Counted from the first letter of the stretch, positions 8,755 through 17,451 are shown. The stretch is 54,062 nt of DNA from Mycobacterium parascrofulaceum ATCC BAA-614 (GCF_000164135.1 NZ_GG770563.1:48422-102483); one strand, 5' to 3'. Translations and numbers: made by a program. The notes: generated by a model from the letters alone, not told the origin.

Positions 8755-9435
8755 CTATGACGACGATGAACCGCTATGCATAGTCGCCACCAGCTGGTCT
8801 GCTGCCGGTCCCACGATCTTGCCGCCATCGTTGGCCATCTGCTCGATATCAGGCCAAGAAGACATCCTCATGTAGTCGAAGTTTGCCCGCTGAACGGTAT
8901 AAGTCGCGTTGATCGAAAGAGGTTCCAGCACAGCCGGAATGCGGTCGCCTTCCCGCAGTATCGCCGGGGCTTTTGCTACTGCGGGTAGCACCGTGGCCTC
9001 CCATGTCGATAGTTGCGTAATAGTCGGGTCGAAAACGGCTCCGTGATCGGGAAAGTGAATGATTTCGTGACCCGACCACGTCTGCAATGTTCCCTGCGCC
9101 AATGCGTGCCGCTTTAGTCGTGGCTGTCGGCTCCCTAACGAGAGTTCGTGGCCCTCGTGTGAGGCTTCCACCGTCACCGTCAGCGGTTCGGTCCGTATTC
9201 CTTCTTCACGCGCGATGACCCGGACAACCTTGCACGCCGCGAAGCACAACCCGGCGTTCAGCATTCGAATCTGCGGACAACGGGCTGCGAAATAACATGC
9301 AGCTAAACCCATGACAGCCCGTTCTCGCTCGCTGAAGTGCACTGATCCTGACCATCTCCCAAGTGCGAATTGCATGGTCCATCCTTGGAAAAACACTTCT
9401 AGTTGCTGATCGGAAAGCTCAATCACAGCCTGCAC
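8755..9435 (-). CDS. Transglutaminase-like Cys-His-Asp protein, paralogue 1
   Basis: 226 residues. AGLCFAACKV (C64/C68), WSGHEIIHFP (H123) and AVFDPTITQ (D136) give an ordered Cys-His-Asp set with the DPT motif typical of transglutaminase-like hydrolases. The gene at 10730 shares the same order, the C-x3-C pair and an identical 13-residue His-Asp spacing. The N-terminal 55 residues are helical. No signal peptide or membrane segment. Activity and substrate are unknown; the fold call comes from motif order, not a database match. A Ser-rich tail ends the protein. Confidence 0.6.
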   Translation of the reverse strand: MQAVIELSDQQLEVFFQGWTMQFALGRWSGSVHFSERERAVMGLAACYFAARCPQIRMLNAGLCFAACKVVRVIAREEGIRTEPLTVTVEASHEGHELSLGSRQPRLKRHALAQGTLQTWSGHEIIHFPDHGAVFDPTITQLSTWEATVLPAVAKAPAILREGDRIPAVLEPLSINATYTVQRANFDYMRMSSWPDIEQMANDGGKIVGPAADQLVATMHSGSSSS

Positions 9436-9535
9436 CTCGTTCTCCGCTCGCGCCTGCCGCGAGACCGCACGGTCGCTATCCCAGAGACCTTAGAGCCATG
9501 TTGTGACACGTGGTGGGATCGCTGCTCACCAGTGT

Positions 9536-10615
9536 TCAATGTTGGAGGAGATCGTTGATGAGTTCTTTTGAGCGCGTTGGTATCTCTGTATTTGGGAAGT
9601 ACCGTTCGACGATCGCCCAGACCTCGGCGCGAGACGTGATATCGAGGTGGCCGAGCAGGAATTGCACGTCATCGCCGTCCCTGACGGCCCGAGCGGCCAG
9701 GACTTTCATCGCCAACAGATGCTGCGGTGGTGTCGCGGCGACTTGCAGGTAGGGATGGTCGAAGACGACGCTCCCCTGCCCGGGAGTTCGCGAGACGTAG
9801 CTTGCGGCCTGATTGTTCAGCCAGCTAGAGGGCCATCGCTGTTCGGCAGCGACTTCGCGGATCGCAGCGAGCATGGGTCCGTCAGGAGAAAACAGAGCGT
9901 CGATATCGCGTGTTGCGGTGCGGGTTTCGTCGTAGGCCAAGATCATCGCGGCGCCGCCGACCACGTGGACATGCCCGACAATACGGCGACGTTCCAGCTT
10001 CTGCGCCAAGGAGATGAAGGCGCGCCGCAGCTCGGTCTGATCGAATAGAGGCTCAGGCATTTTGCTCGCTCCATCGTGGGTGAGGTCGTAACGGTCCAGG
10101 TAGATCCCGCGGCGACGAAATGAGGCCGGGGTCCACAACATCGCGCGGGTGCGCGCAGACGGCAGAGGGGAAATCCACCACGGGGTGTTCAGGAAGCGCT
10201 CAGTTGTGATGCTCCACAGCGGTCCCGGCAGCCCGTAACTGCCGGCGAGGTGTTCGGCGATCGCCGCCAGTAACGCGTCATGGCGCGGGTCGCCGGTCAA
10301 AGGCGGGTCGTCGTTGATCAAAGACAGGGCGGCTGGCCCCGATTCGTCGGCGCCGCGGGTGAATTCGAAGAAGATCCGCAGCCGGGTGCGGTCGTCCGCG
10401 ACGTCCCGGATTCCCTGGGCAGCGTCCGACAGGGTAAGAGCCTGGGTAGGTGCTGCCAGGTCCGTGCGCGCGCCCTGGCGGCGGCGCACTGCGCGAACAT
10501 CTGCAGCGGGATATCCAGTAATGCGGTGGATGCCGCGGTTGGACAAGATGCTGCGCGCCCGCCCAGGGGTCACGCTCCAGTGCCGCGCTGCTTGGTCGAC
10601 GGTCCACAGCTCCAT
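9536..10615 (-). CDS. HTH-nucleotidyltransferase fusion (DUF6036/AbiEii-like)
   Basis: 359 residues. The N-terminus (1-50, WTVDQAARHWSVTPGRARSI) is a helix-turn-helix. The C-terminal half has HVVGGAAMILAYDETRTATRDIDALF: a GGxAM loop followed by R-x-T-x-DID, the nucleotidyltransferase signature seen in DUF6036 and AbiEii/MenT proteins. Such proteins occur in toxin-antitoxin and abortive-infection loci. Here the DNA-binding part is fused to the enzyme and no separate AbiEi-like partner is adjacent. It lies between the two transglutaminase-like genes. Confidence 0.75.
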   Translation of the reverse strand: MELWTVDQAARHWSVTPGRARSILSNRGIHRITGYPAADVRAVRRRQGARTDLAAPTQALTLSDAAQGIRDVADDRTRLRIFFEFTRGADESGPAALSLINDDPPLTGDPRHDALLAAIAEHLAGSYGLPGPLWSITTERFLNTPWWISPLPSARTRAMLWTPASFRRRGIYLDRYDLTHDGASKMPEPLFDQTELRRAFISLAQKLERRRIVGHVHVVGGAAMILAYDETRTATRDIDALFSPDGPMLAAIREVAAEQRWPSSWLNNQAASYVSRTPGQGSVVFDHPYLQVAATPPQHLLAMKVLAARAVRDGDDVQFLLGHLDITSRAEVWAIVERYFPNTEIPTRSKELINDLLQH

Positions 10616-10729
10616 ATCGCCAACATACGCGCATCACGCACGGAAGTGAGCCAGGTTCTGCGTAGAGCGCATCTACCCCGGGTTAGTGACGACGGAGCAG
10701 CGGTTGAAGACGCAGTATTTCAATGAGCT

Positions 10730-11428
10730 TCATCGGCCGGCGCCGGCTTGTATCGCTCGCCATTCCTCGACCGCAGCTTCCACCGTCCCGTGTACTCGTG
10801 CGACCGCTGCGTCCACGGACGCACGCTGTTGGGGATAGGCCGGGTGCGTTTCGAACGGCTCGCCTGCTCCGGCGGTCGTGGTGTAGATCAGCGTTGTTTG
10901 CGGGTCCCGGTTCACCTGAAATTGTGCCGAGGGCGGCAGTTGATTCGTTAACTGCGGATCTTGGATGAGCACCGGGACCCGCAGGTGGTCCGACGTTGCG
11001 AATCTGCCTTGCCCGATTGTCGGGTCCAAAATAGCCGCCATTTCTGGAATGTGAAGTGCGACATGACCGGTCCAGTACTGTCCGCGGTGTTCTGGTGTGG
11101 GTGAACCGATTGTTTCCACGACCGCGCCGTTTTTCCTGACTTCGACTGAAACGGGCACGATGACGGGCTTGAAGCCACCCAGCGCCGATAACGCCTCGCC
11201 GATGAAGTAGCAGGCTGGCCAGCATTGCCGCATTCCGGCCCACGAGCGAGCAGGGTTACCGCCGCCCGCCCAGAGCACCAACGCGCCGCCCAAGGCGACT
11301 TCCTCAGCAGTGCCGACGAGGCGGGACTGCGCCCATTTCGTAAGCAGCCGGTCCCAATAGGTGCTGCCAAAAGCGTTCACTGGTCGGCGAGTCGACGACT
11401 TCTTTTTGCGCCCTTTAGATTTCGGCAT
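10730..11428 (-). CDS. Transglutaminase-like Cys-His-Asp protein, paralogue 2
   Basis: 232 residues from ATG 11428 (AAGGGG just upstream; GTG 11434 also possible). A basic N-terminus (KSKGRKKKSSTRR) is followed by RQCWPACYFIGEAL (C69/C73), YWTGHVALHIP (H122) and AAILDPTIGQ (D135). Motif order and spacing match the product at 8755-9435, so the two are paralogues. It begins 13 bp after the stop of the PH-like gene, so the two are probably co-transcribed. Likely a hydrolase or transferase with a thiol nucleophile; substrate unknown. Confidence 0.62.
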   Translation of the reverse strand: MPKSKGRKKKSSTRRPVNAFGSTYWDRLLTKWAQSRLVGTAEEVALGGALVLWAGGGNPARSWAGMRQCWPACYFIGEALSALGGFKPVIVPVSVEVRKNGAVVETIGSPTPEHRGQYWTGHVALHIPEMAAILDPTIGQGRFATSDHLRVPVLIQDPQLTNQLPPSAQFQVNRDPQTTLIYTTTAGAGEPFETHPAYPQQRASVDAAVARVHGTVEAAVEEWRAIQAGAGR

Positions 11429-11441
11429 CACCACCCCTTAA

Positions 11442-12149
11442 TCAACTGACCAGAAGCGCCAAGCGCGGATCGCCGACCCAGCCATCGCCCAAGACGCCGT
11501 AGGCGCTCCACAGGCTCAGCGCCGGGGCCGCCGCGCCGCTGAACCGCACCGGGTAAGTCGAGTCAAAGCCCAACGTCAACGTCCACTGCTGCAAATCCGG
11601 GTAGAACTCCGTGCACGCTCCGAACCAGAAACTGACCATGCCGTGCGCCGCGGTGGTGCAGATCAGGCGGTCGGTCGTCACAATGACCGGGCAGGTTTGG
11701 TGAAACCGCCACTGAGCCGCGGCGCGCTGGGCCGCGGCCACCTTACGCCGATGATTCACCACCCCTTGAACAGCCAACGCGCCGAACATGACCGCTGGGC
11801 GGCCCGCGACCATCAGCGGCAGCGGTGAGTATCGGCCGTCGCCGCCACAAAAGCGGCTGTAGTCGATCTCGGCGCTCAGCAACGCCTGTTCTCCCGGTTC
11901 CAGAACCGGCCCGTACACCTGGACCGGAGTTGGCGCGCGCCCGGCCCGCAGCGCTGCCGCGCAACCGCGGCTGTAGTGCCACCACTGCTCGGCAGCGGTG
12001 CGCGGCTGCCATGCCGTCTGGGGTTGGCGCGCATGGTTGGACCCGCCAGCAGGGCTGTCGTGGGCGCGCGCCGGCGTCGACGTGGCCCGGCTCACCGGAA
12101 GGTTATGCCGCTGCGGTGGCGGCATTCCTGGCATCGGGATATCGAACAT
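11442..12149 (-). CDS. Actinobacterial PH-like domain protein of unknown function
   Basis: 235 residues. A Pro/His-rich N-terminus (1-60) is followed by a domain with LEPGEQALLSAEID, CPVIVTTDRLICTT and a run of beta strands ending PVRFSGAAAPALSLW. The 'PGE...TxDRL' pattern is that of bacterial PH/GRAM-like domains in actinobacteria; this is recalled, not searched. AGGATA at 12156-12161 (TATCCT on the minus strand) sits six bases before the ATG, suggesting a leaderless transcript. It heads the run leading into paralogue 2. Confidence 0.6.
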   Translation of the reverse strand: MFDIPMPGMPPPQRHNLPVSRATSTPARAHDSPAGGSNHARQPQTAWQPRTAAEQWWHYSRGCAAALRAGRAPTPVQVYGPVLEPGEQALLSAEIDYSRFCGGDGRYSPLPLMVAGRPAVMFGALAVQGVVNHRRKVAAAQRAAAQWRFHQTCPVIVTTDRLICTTAAHGMVSFWFGACTEFYPDLQQWTLTLGFDSTYPVRFSGAAAPALSLWSAYGVLGDGWVGDPRLALLVS

Positions 12150-12306
12150 GGCCGCAGGATAGCTTTCGCATATGACACCGGCCCCGAATCAGCGGACACC
12201 CCGGTTGTCACGAATCGAATGTGTCCGTGTCTGCGGCGCGGCCGCCAGGATGGCTGTTCTACCCTTGTTGGTGGTCGTACACACAGGCCGGATGCCTGTC
12301 TGTGCG

Positions 12307-12356
12307 GGCCTCCCCCGGAGGCCCCGGTCGCATCTCCCGTAAAGATCAGACCGGGG
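12307..12356 (-). terminator. Hairpin terminator after parDE
   Basis: Two GC-rich hairpins: CCCCGGTC (12322-12329) with GACCGGGG (12349-12356), and the alternative GGCCTCC-CCC-GGAGGCC (12307-12323). They lie just past the parE stop on the minus strand and before the PH-like gene. No long T-run, as is usual in mycobacteria. The rest of 12150-12366 holds nothing else recognised. Confidence 0.6.
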
Positions 12357-12366
12357 CTCTCTGAGG

Positions 12367-12660
12367 TCAAAGGTGGCGGTCGACGTCCATGCGTTGGTGC
12401 AGGACACGCACGACATCGAGGAAGCCTTGGGTTGTCACCCGATAAAACAGCATGTGCGACCCGGCTGCCAGCTTGCGATAGCCCGGGCGGATCTCGTCGC
12501 AGGCCCGCCCGATCCGGGGGTTCGCCGCTGCGCGCTCGATAGCGCGTTGAAGTTCTCGCAGGTACTGCTCAGCCTGATCCAGGCCCCAGTGCTCGTGCGT
12601 GTAGTCCCAGATCTGTTCCAAATCTGCTTGCGCAGCGGGTGAAAGGACGTATGCGCTCAC
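12367..12660 (-). CDS. parE: ParE/RelE-superfamily toxin
   Basis: 97 residues, with the ParE fold signatures LSPAAQADLEQIWDYTHEHW at the N-terminus and GYRKLAAGSHMLFYRV..VVRVLHQRMD at the C-terminus. Chromosomally characterised ParE proteins poison DNA gyrase. The GTG start at 12660 overlaps the parD stop by 4 bp (GTGA), giving coupled translation. Length is normal for the family and nothing appears broken. Confidence 0.9.
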   Translation of the reverse strand: MSAYVLSPAAQADLEQIWDYTHEHWGLDQAEQYLRELQRAIERAAANPRIGRACDEIRPGYRKLAAGSHMLFYRVTTQGFLDVVRVLHQRMDVDRHL

Positions 12661-12908
12661 CGGCCTTGCGGCTTTTCGGCGCGTTTGCCGTCGAGGAAGG
12701 CGTCGAAGTCAAACGGTGTTGAAGTGCCGCTGCGCTCACCGGCCACTAGCGCCTCGCGCAGTGCCCGAAGCTGAATTTCACGGTCCTCGAGTAACCGCAA
12801 CGCGGAGCGCACGACATCACTGGCCGACCGGTAACGTCCCGCAGCCACCTCAGCCTCAATGAAGGCGCTGTAATGCTCATCGAGACTGAAGGACGTGTTT
12901 TTACCCAC
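12657..12908 (-). CDS. parD: ParD antitoxin
   Basis: 83 residues from GTG 12908 (VGKNTSFSLDEHYSAFIEAE). Ribbon-helix-helix N-terminus, then SASDVVRSALRLLEDRE, the ParD consensus, and a C-terminus that would wrap ParE. GTG 12908 was preferred to a longer ORF because it fits the usual ParD length and lies seven bases past a TATGAT -10 element. It is autoregulated through the palindrome at 12918-12934 by family analogy. Confidence 0.88.
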   Translation of the reverse strand: MGKNTSFSLDEHYSAFIEAEVAAGRYRSASDVVRSALRLLEDREIQLRALREALVAGERSGTSTPFDFDAFLDGKRAEKPQGR

Positions 12909-12914
12909 CCGCCG

Positions 12915-12934
12915 ATCATACCAATAATTGGTAT
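12915..12934 (-). promoter_or_regulatory. parDE promoter and operator
   Basis: ATACCAAT-A-ATTGGTAT (12918-12934) is a perfect 8+1+8 palindrome. On the minus strand it runs into TATGAT (12920-12915), a TANNNT -10 element seven bases from the parD GTG, implying a leaderless transcript. Binding of ParD here would block RNA polymerase. Confidence 0.65.
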
Positions 12935-13013
12935 TCGACTGGACGGGTTGTGCCTGATAGTCGCGGATGACCGGCATGCTGGTGGCCGCCCAGATGATCA
13001 GCGCGGCGGCGGC

Positions 13014-13520
13014 TTACGGCCGGAACTCTCGGAGCTGAGCCAAAATTCGGATCGCTTCGTCGCGCTCATCCTCCCGTAGCCATGCCAACATCCAGATCAA
13101 CGCCTCTTCAGTTTCACGAGACGCGGCGCTGAACTCTTCGTCCATCCGGGCGCGGGCGGCTTCGGGCATGGTGTCGCGGTGCTCGAGGAACGCCTGACGC
13201 ATCTTGATCAGGCGCTGAGCAAGGGCCAAGCGGTCCCCGGCGGCCGTAGCGGTATCCCTGTCCGCGGGGGCGGCCGGCGCGCCCGTCTCCTGGATGCGAG
13301 GGGCGCCGCCTTTCAGGATTGCCTCGACGCTGCCGGGCAGCCACGCAAGGCCTCGCTCTAATGCACGCTGTGTGCTGGCGTGTGGTTGGGATAACCGGTT
13401 GTTTTCCACCCCGCGAACGGTTGACTCCGACAGCCCTCCCCGCTCGGCGACCTCAGATTGGGTCAGCTTCAGCTGCTTGCGGCGAAGCCGCACCGCAACG
13501 CCGAGCCGATCTGAGGTCAT
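13014..13520 (-). CDS. XRE-family transcriptional regulator
   Basis: 168 residues. Residues 5-60 are a Cro/C1-type HTH (LTQSEVAERGGLSESTVRGV). The rest is a charged helical domain (LRKxE-type heptads from about 100 on) that may mediate oligomerisation. It is divergent from the WhiB gene, with a 306-bp intergenic region holding ordered CCGTCA repeats and a long palindrome, the probable binding sites. Likely represses itself and/or the WhiB operon. Confidence 0.82.
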   Translation of the reverse strand: MTSDRLGVAVRLRRKQLKLTQSEVAERGGLSESTVRGVENNRLSQPHASTQRALERGLAWLPGSVEAILKGGAPRIQETGAPAAPADRDTATAAGDRLALAQRLIKMRQAFLEHRDTMPEAARARMDEEFSAASRETEEALIWMLAWLREDERDEAIRILAQLREFRP

Positions 13521-13543
13521 AACTCGCTATCTTGCCCGACGAA

Positions 13544-13763
13544 CCGTCAAATCCACCTGTCTTAGCCGTCAAGACCGTCAAATTTGTGGCTGATTATCTG
13601 ACGGGCCCTTCCGGGCGGACCTCGACCACTGAAACAGCGCATGACATGCGGCAACAGTGCGCACGGCGTCCGCCTGCCATCTCTGCGTCGATGCGCCGAC
13701 ACCCCCGGTTCTGACGGTTACAACCGTCAGAACCGTCAAAAGCGTCAGAAATTCTGTTAGATT
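13544..13763. promoter_or_regulatory. CCGTCA repeat array and 28-bp palindrome between XRE and WhiB genes
   Basis: CCGTCA occurs at 13544, 13566, 13575, 13722 and 13732, with GCGTCA at 13742; the last three are 10 bp apart, one helical turn. GGTTCTGACGGTT-AC-AACCGTCAGAACC (13706-13733) is a perfect 13+2+13 inverted repeat. TAGATT at 13758-13763 is a candidate -10 for the WhiB gene, so the palindrome would cover its -35 region. The sites are nearly symmetrical about the intergenic region and likely bind the XRE protein. Confidence 0.65.
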
Positions 13764-13826
13764 ACGGGTAATTCACGGGCGATCGAGCCGCTGAAGAACC
13801 GACGACCTACAGAAAGGACGCCTCCC

Positions 13827-14264
13827 ATGACCACCGCCCTAACCCCTTCGGTCGATAACCCCCCCGCTGGCGCCAGACCCTTCGCGTCCTTCCAGATGCG
13901 CGCCGACGTGCGTCTCTTCCAGACCACCCAGCATTTGGCCTGCCAAGAAGACCCCGAGTTGTTCTTCAACCCCCGCACCAAGCACCGCGCCATCAAGCGG
14001 TGCAACGACTGCCCTTTTCGGGGCCGCTGCGGCTACAACGCCGTGGCCACCGGCGCCACCCATGGAATCTGGGGCGGAGTGATCCTGCCCGGCGCCCAGC
14101 CCAAGGCCCTCAAACCCGTCTACGCCCGGCTGGCCGCCCAGTTTGAACAGCGCCGGCGCACCGAGCTCGGCGATATTCGAGTCGCGCCGCTACCAGAGCT
14201 CATTGACGACGAGGAAACCGACGCCGACGACGATCCCCTGGTCTTTCAGGTCGGCGCCGCCTAG
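13827..14264 (+). CDS. WhiB-family iron-sulfur regulator
   Basis: 145 residues. The four cluster ligands are C39 (LACQEDPELFF), C59, C62 (CNDC) and C68 (GRCGYNA), followed by the GIWGG turn (80-84) that contacts sigma factor. The C-terminal 60 residues are acidic and unlike a typical basic AT-hook. WhiB proteins bind a 4Fe-4S cluster and the primary sigma factor to alter transcription. Plasmid and phage copies are common in mycobacteria. An AGAAAGGA ribosome site precedes the ATG. Confidence 0.92.
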   Translation: MTTALTPSVDNPPAGARPFASFQMRADVRLFQTTQHLACQEDPELFFNPRTKHRAIKRCNDCPFRGRCGYNAVATGATHGIWGGVILPGAQPKALKPVYARLAAQFEQRRRTELGDIRVAPLPELIDDEETDADDDPLVFQVGAA

Positions 14265-14328
14265 ATGTGCCGTCACGTGAAATCGGTTGCGCCGTGGTGT
14301 CGAACGAATCAGGAGGGGTGTGGAAAGC

Positions 14329-14910
14329 ATGTTGACTGAGGCATTCAAAGGCGGTGACTGGCAGCCGCATACGGCCCACGCGGCTGGCCTGACGCACACA
14401 TGGATAGAAGGGTGGTACGCAGGCGGGGTCGAGGCGATCGTTGCCGAGGTTCGCGGTGAGGCGTGGGACTGTCTCATGATCGAGAGCACGTCCAACGGTC
14501 CGATCACGCAGACCGCGCGCGCTAAGGTCTTCGGCCTCGGGGCAGCTGTTGTTGGACCACGCGATTCGCGTGCGATACACGCGGTCCTCGCCACCGTGGA
14601 GCAACGACTGCAGCGCGGTATCGGCCTGCCGTGCTCTGATTTCCGACCGCTGCTCGTGCTGGTCGGCGACGGCGACCACATCCAGAACAGTGTCCTCCAA
14701 AAGGCCGCGTTCCTTGGACGTGCGGCGAACGTGCACCTTGGGATTCATCACATCGCCCGGGCGCGAACCCCAAGACACTTCGACGACAACATCGGCGGTT
14801 GGTACCACGGCTCGGGTCAACGTTGCGCAGCCAATCTGGTGGACACAGCACTCCTAGACCACGGAGGTTCCCATGAGCTCAGCGGTTGCAGAGCATCCCG
14901 TCATCGCTAG
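14329..14910 (+). CDS. Unknown protein downstream of WhiB
   Basis: 193 residues from ATG 14329 (in-frame GTG at 14320 is closer to the strong AGGAGGGG at 14311). Alternating hydrophobic strands ([23 protein letters not shown]) and helices suggest an alpha/beta domain, but no P-loop or known catalytic motif is evident. Its end overlaps the next gene by 38 bp, which makes the extreme C-terminus (GCRASRHR) slightly suspect. No family recognised. Confidence 0.55.
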
Positions 14911-15157
14911 CGTCGACGACAACGGCACGGAACGCATCACGGTCTTCGATGACGATACGTCGGTGATCTGCGGGGCATTTCGGCCCGCCGGCCACCTTTA
15001 CTGGCGGCTGTATCTGGCCGCGACGGTCGCCAGCGCCGGCTGTCCGGCCCCCCAGATCCCACCCCCGCATGTACTGGCTGCGCGCCGCGAGGACGCGTGT
15101 CGGTGGGTTGAACTCATCGCCCACCTCTACACGCATCCTGCGGCCGTGGGCAGCTAA
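14873..15157 (+). CDS. Small unknown protein
   Basis: 94 residues; ATG preceded by ACGGAGGT. Central beta-rich part ([16 protein letters not shown]) and a helical end. Composition and codon use fit a real gene. It overlaps the end of the preceding gene, suggesting co-translation. No family recognised. Confidence 0.55.
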
Positions 15158-15207
15158 GCCCGAGGCCGGTGACCGGACCCTTATCCCCAACATACACAAG
15201 GACTTTC

Positions 15208-15453
15208 ATGATGACCATCCACGAAGTGTTCACCTCGGCGATTGACGAGGCGAGCCTGCTTGACCACCTCAGCCGCGAACCGCGCCGGCCAGCCGGCCCT
15301 GCGGTGCCAGCATCGGCCGCCAACAACGTCACGCACCACCGCCACGGCGCGCGCACTGGCGCTTTCACCGGCCTGATTCCGAGCTGTCTACGACCACGAG
15401 TCCAAGCTGGCGAACACCATTCACCCACCCAGGGCCGTCCCGCACCTAAATAG
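15208..15453 (+). CDS. Small doubtful ORF
   Basis: 81 residues from ATG 15208 (MMTIHEVFTSAIDEASLLDH), with AAGGA just upstream. The first 25 residues look like an amphipathic helix; the rest is Arg/Pro/His-rich and less protein-like, so the reading frame may have shifted or the gene may be decaying. No family recognised. Confidence 0.3.
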   Translation: MMTIHEVFTSAIDEASLLDHLSREPRRPAGPAVPASAANNVTHHRHGARTGAFTGLIPSCLRPRVQAGEHHSPTQGRPAPK

Positions 15454-15533
15454 GGGCGACTCCCATTCTCCCAGCCTGTGATTCACACATGTGCACAAAC
15501 ATCACGGATCACCCGACGCAGAAAGGACACCAA

Positions 15534-17396
15534 ATGACCACGGCCACACAGGATTTGGTACCACAAACTCCCGCATCGCCGGCCGCCGGCGATCACCCCG
15601 AACCGCAGCACGCTGGGCCGCAGCATCGCACACCGACTCGCTGGGCTGACATGCTGGACGAACTGACCGCGTTCATCGCCGAGCATGGCCACGCCCGCAT
15701 ACCCGAGGACTACCGAACTGAAAACGGTCGCTTCCCGGGCCGCTGGCTTAATGAGCAGCGAAAAGCCCACCGCACCAACCTACTTGATGATGAGCGGGCA
15801 GCGCAGCTTGCCGCGTTGCTCGGCCCGCGCTGGGCTACACCCCACCAGGCCTATTGGGATGCCATGTTCGCCGCGCTGACCCAGTTCGTCGCTCAGCACG
15901 GGCATGCGCGCGTCCCGCAAAACCATGTCTCTCGAGACGGCACCCCGCTCGGAACATGGGTGGGCAACCAACGTTCCCGCCACCAACAAAACACCCTTGA
16001 CCCCGCACGCGCGGCACGTCTAGAAACGTTGCCCGGCTGGGTATGGCGCGACAGCCGCGCAGACCGCTGGGAACGCGGCTTTGCCGCGCTGACCCAGTTC
16101 GTCGCCCAACATGGCCACGCCCGCGTCCCGGGCTCCCACATCACCGATGACGGTCACCGCCTCGGCGCATGGGTAACAGACCAGCGGCGAGACCAGCGCA
16201 AAAACCGCCTCGACCCCGCACGCGCGGCACGTCTAGAAACGTTGCCGGGCTGGGCCTGGAACGGGAACGCGGGCCACGAGCAGTGGCTCGAGCAGCGCTG
16301 GGAACACGGCTTCACCGCGCTCACCCAGTACGTTGCCGAACACGGCCACGCCAACGTGGCTCGACTTCACATCACCACCGACAACTTTCGCCTCGGCGAC
16401 TGGGTGGATAACCAACGCGCTTCCCATCAGGACAACCGGCTCAACCCCGCTCGCGCCGCGCGGCTAGCAGCATTGCCGGGCTGGGTATGGCGAGAAAGCC
16501 GCGAGGACCTGTGGGAACGGCTCTACGCCACGTTAGGGGCGTATGTGGCCGAGCACGGTCACGCCCGCTTCCCCAACGACTACATCACCAGCGACGGGAT
16601 CAAACTTGGCCAGTGGGCGCGTGACCAGCGCCGCAAGTACCGCCAAGGCCGCGTCAATGCCGAGCGTGTCGCACGGCTAGAAGCCACGCCCGGCTGGACC
16701 TGGAGCGACAGGCTCGACGAGCAGTGGGAACGCGGCTTCACCGCCCTCACCCAGTTCGTCGACGAGCACGGCCACGCCAACGTTGAGTCACGGCATACCT
16801 GCAGCGACAGCTTCCACCTCGGTGACTGGGTGTCCGCCCAACGCCGCAAGCACCACCGCGGCGAGCTCGACGACGGCCGCGCCGCACGACTGGAAGCCTT
16901 ACCAGGCTGGGTATGGCGCCGGCGCGACCGCACCCCAGGCGTTTACTGCGGCTGGGACGGCAGGTTCCGCGCATTGACCCAGTTCGTCGACGAGCACGGC
17001 CACGCTCGCGTCCCGTCAGCACACATCACCGGTGACGGCATTCGCCTAGGCCAATGGGTCAACGCACAGCGCCACACCCATCGGCAAGGCGCGCTGGACG
17101 CCGACCGTGCGGCACGGCTGGAAGCCTTGCCGGGTTGGGTATGGGGCGCCAGCGGCGAGCAGCGCTGGGAACGTGGCTTCACCGCCTTGACCCAGTTCGT
17201 CGACGAGCACGGCCACGCCCGTGTCCCGCACGGCCACATCAGCGCCGACAGGTTCCGGCTGGGTCAATGGGTCAACACGCAGCGCTACACCTACCGGCAA
17301 GGCGCGCTGGACCCGCGCCGAACCGCACGCCTGCAAGCGCTGCCCGGTTGGGTCTGGAACAGCGACGCCCCCGGCCGACAGGTCAATGCGGCGTGA
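15534..17396 (+). CDS. Stand-alone tandem helicase-associated (HA) repeat protein
   Basis: 620 residues from ATG 15534 (GAAAGGA upstream). After a 45-residue Pro-rich lead it consists of eight repeats of about 68 residues. The repeat core is W-x-x-x-F-x-A-L-T-Q-F-V-x-E-H-G-H-A-R-V-P, then LGxWVxxQR, then LDxxRAARLEALPGWVW, which is the helicase-associated domain consensus. In most known proteins this domain follows a DEAD/SNF2-type helicase; here there is no helicase, nuclease or other enzyme domain. Likely a nucleic-acid-binding array. DNA of repeats 6-8 is the most similar, suggesting recent duplication. Confidence 0.85.
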   Translation: MTTATQDLVPQTPASPAAGDHPEPQHAGPQHRTPTRWADMLDELTAFIAEHGHARIPEDYRTENGRFPGRWLNEQRKAHRTNLLDDERAAQLAALLGPRWATPHQAYWDAMFAALTQFVAQHGHARVPQNHVSRDGTPLGTWVGNQRSRHQQNTLDPARAARLETLPGWVWRDSRADRWERGFAALTQFVAQHGHARVPGSHITDDGHRLGAWVTDQRRDQRKNRLDPARAARLETLPGWAWNGNAGHEQWLEQRWEHGFTALTQYVAEHGHANVARLHITTDNFRLGDWVDNQRASHQDNRLNPARAARLAALPGWVWRESREDLWERLYATLGAYVAEHGHARFPNDYITSDGIKLGQWARDQRRKYRQGRVNAERVARLEATPGWTWSDRLDEQWERGFTALTQFVDEHGHANVESRHTCSDSFHLGDWVSAQRRKHHRGELDDGRAARLEALPGWVWRRRDRTPGVYCGWDGRFRALTQFVDEHGHARVPSAHITGDGIRLGQWVNAQRHTHRQGALDADRAARLEALPGWVWGASGEQRWERGFTALTQFVDEHGHARVPHGHISADRFRLGQWVNTQRYTYRQGALDPRRTARLQALPGWVWNSDAPGRQVNAA

Positions 17397-17451
17397 GCGT
17401 GCGTTCGACGGCGCGGACCCCCGCACCCGAATTCTCGCTGATTCATTGCTA

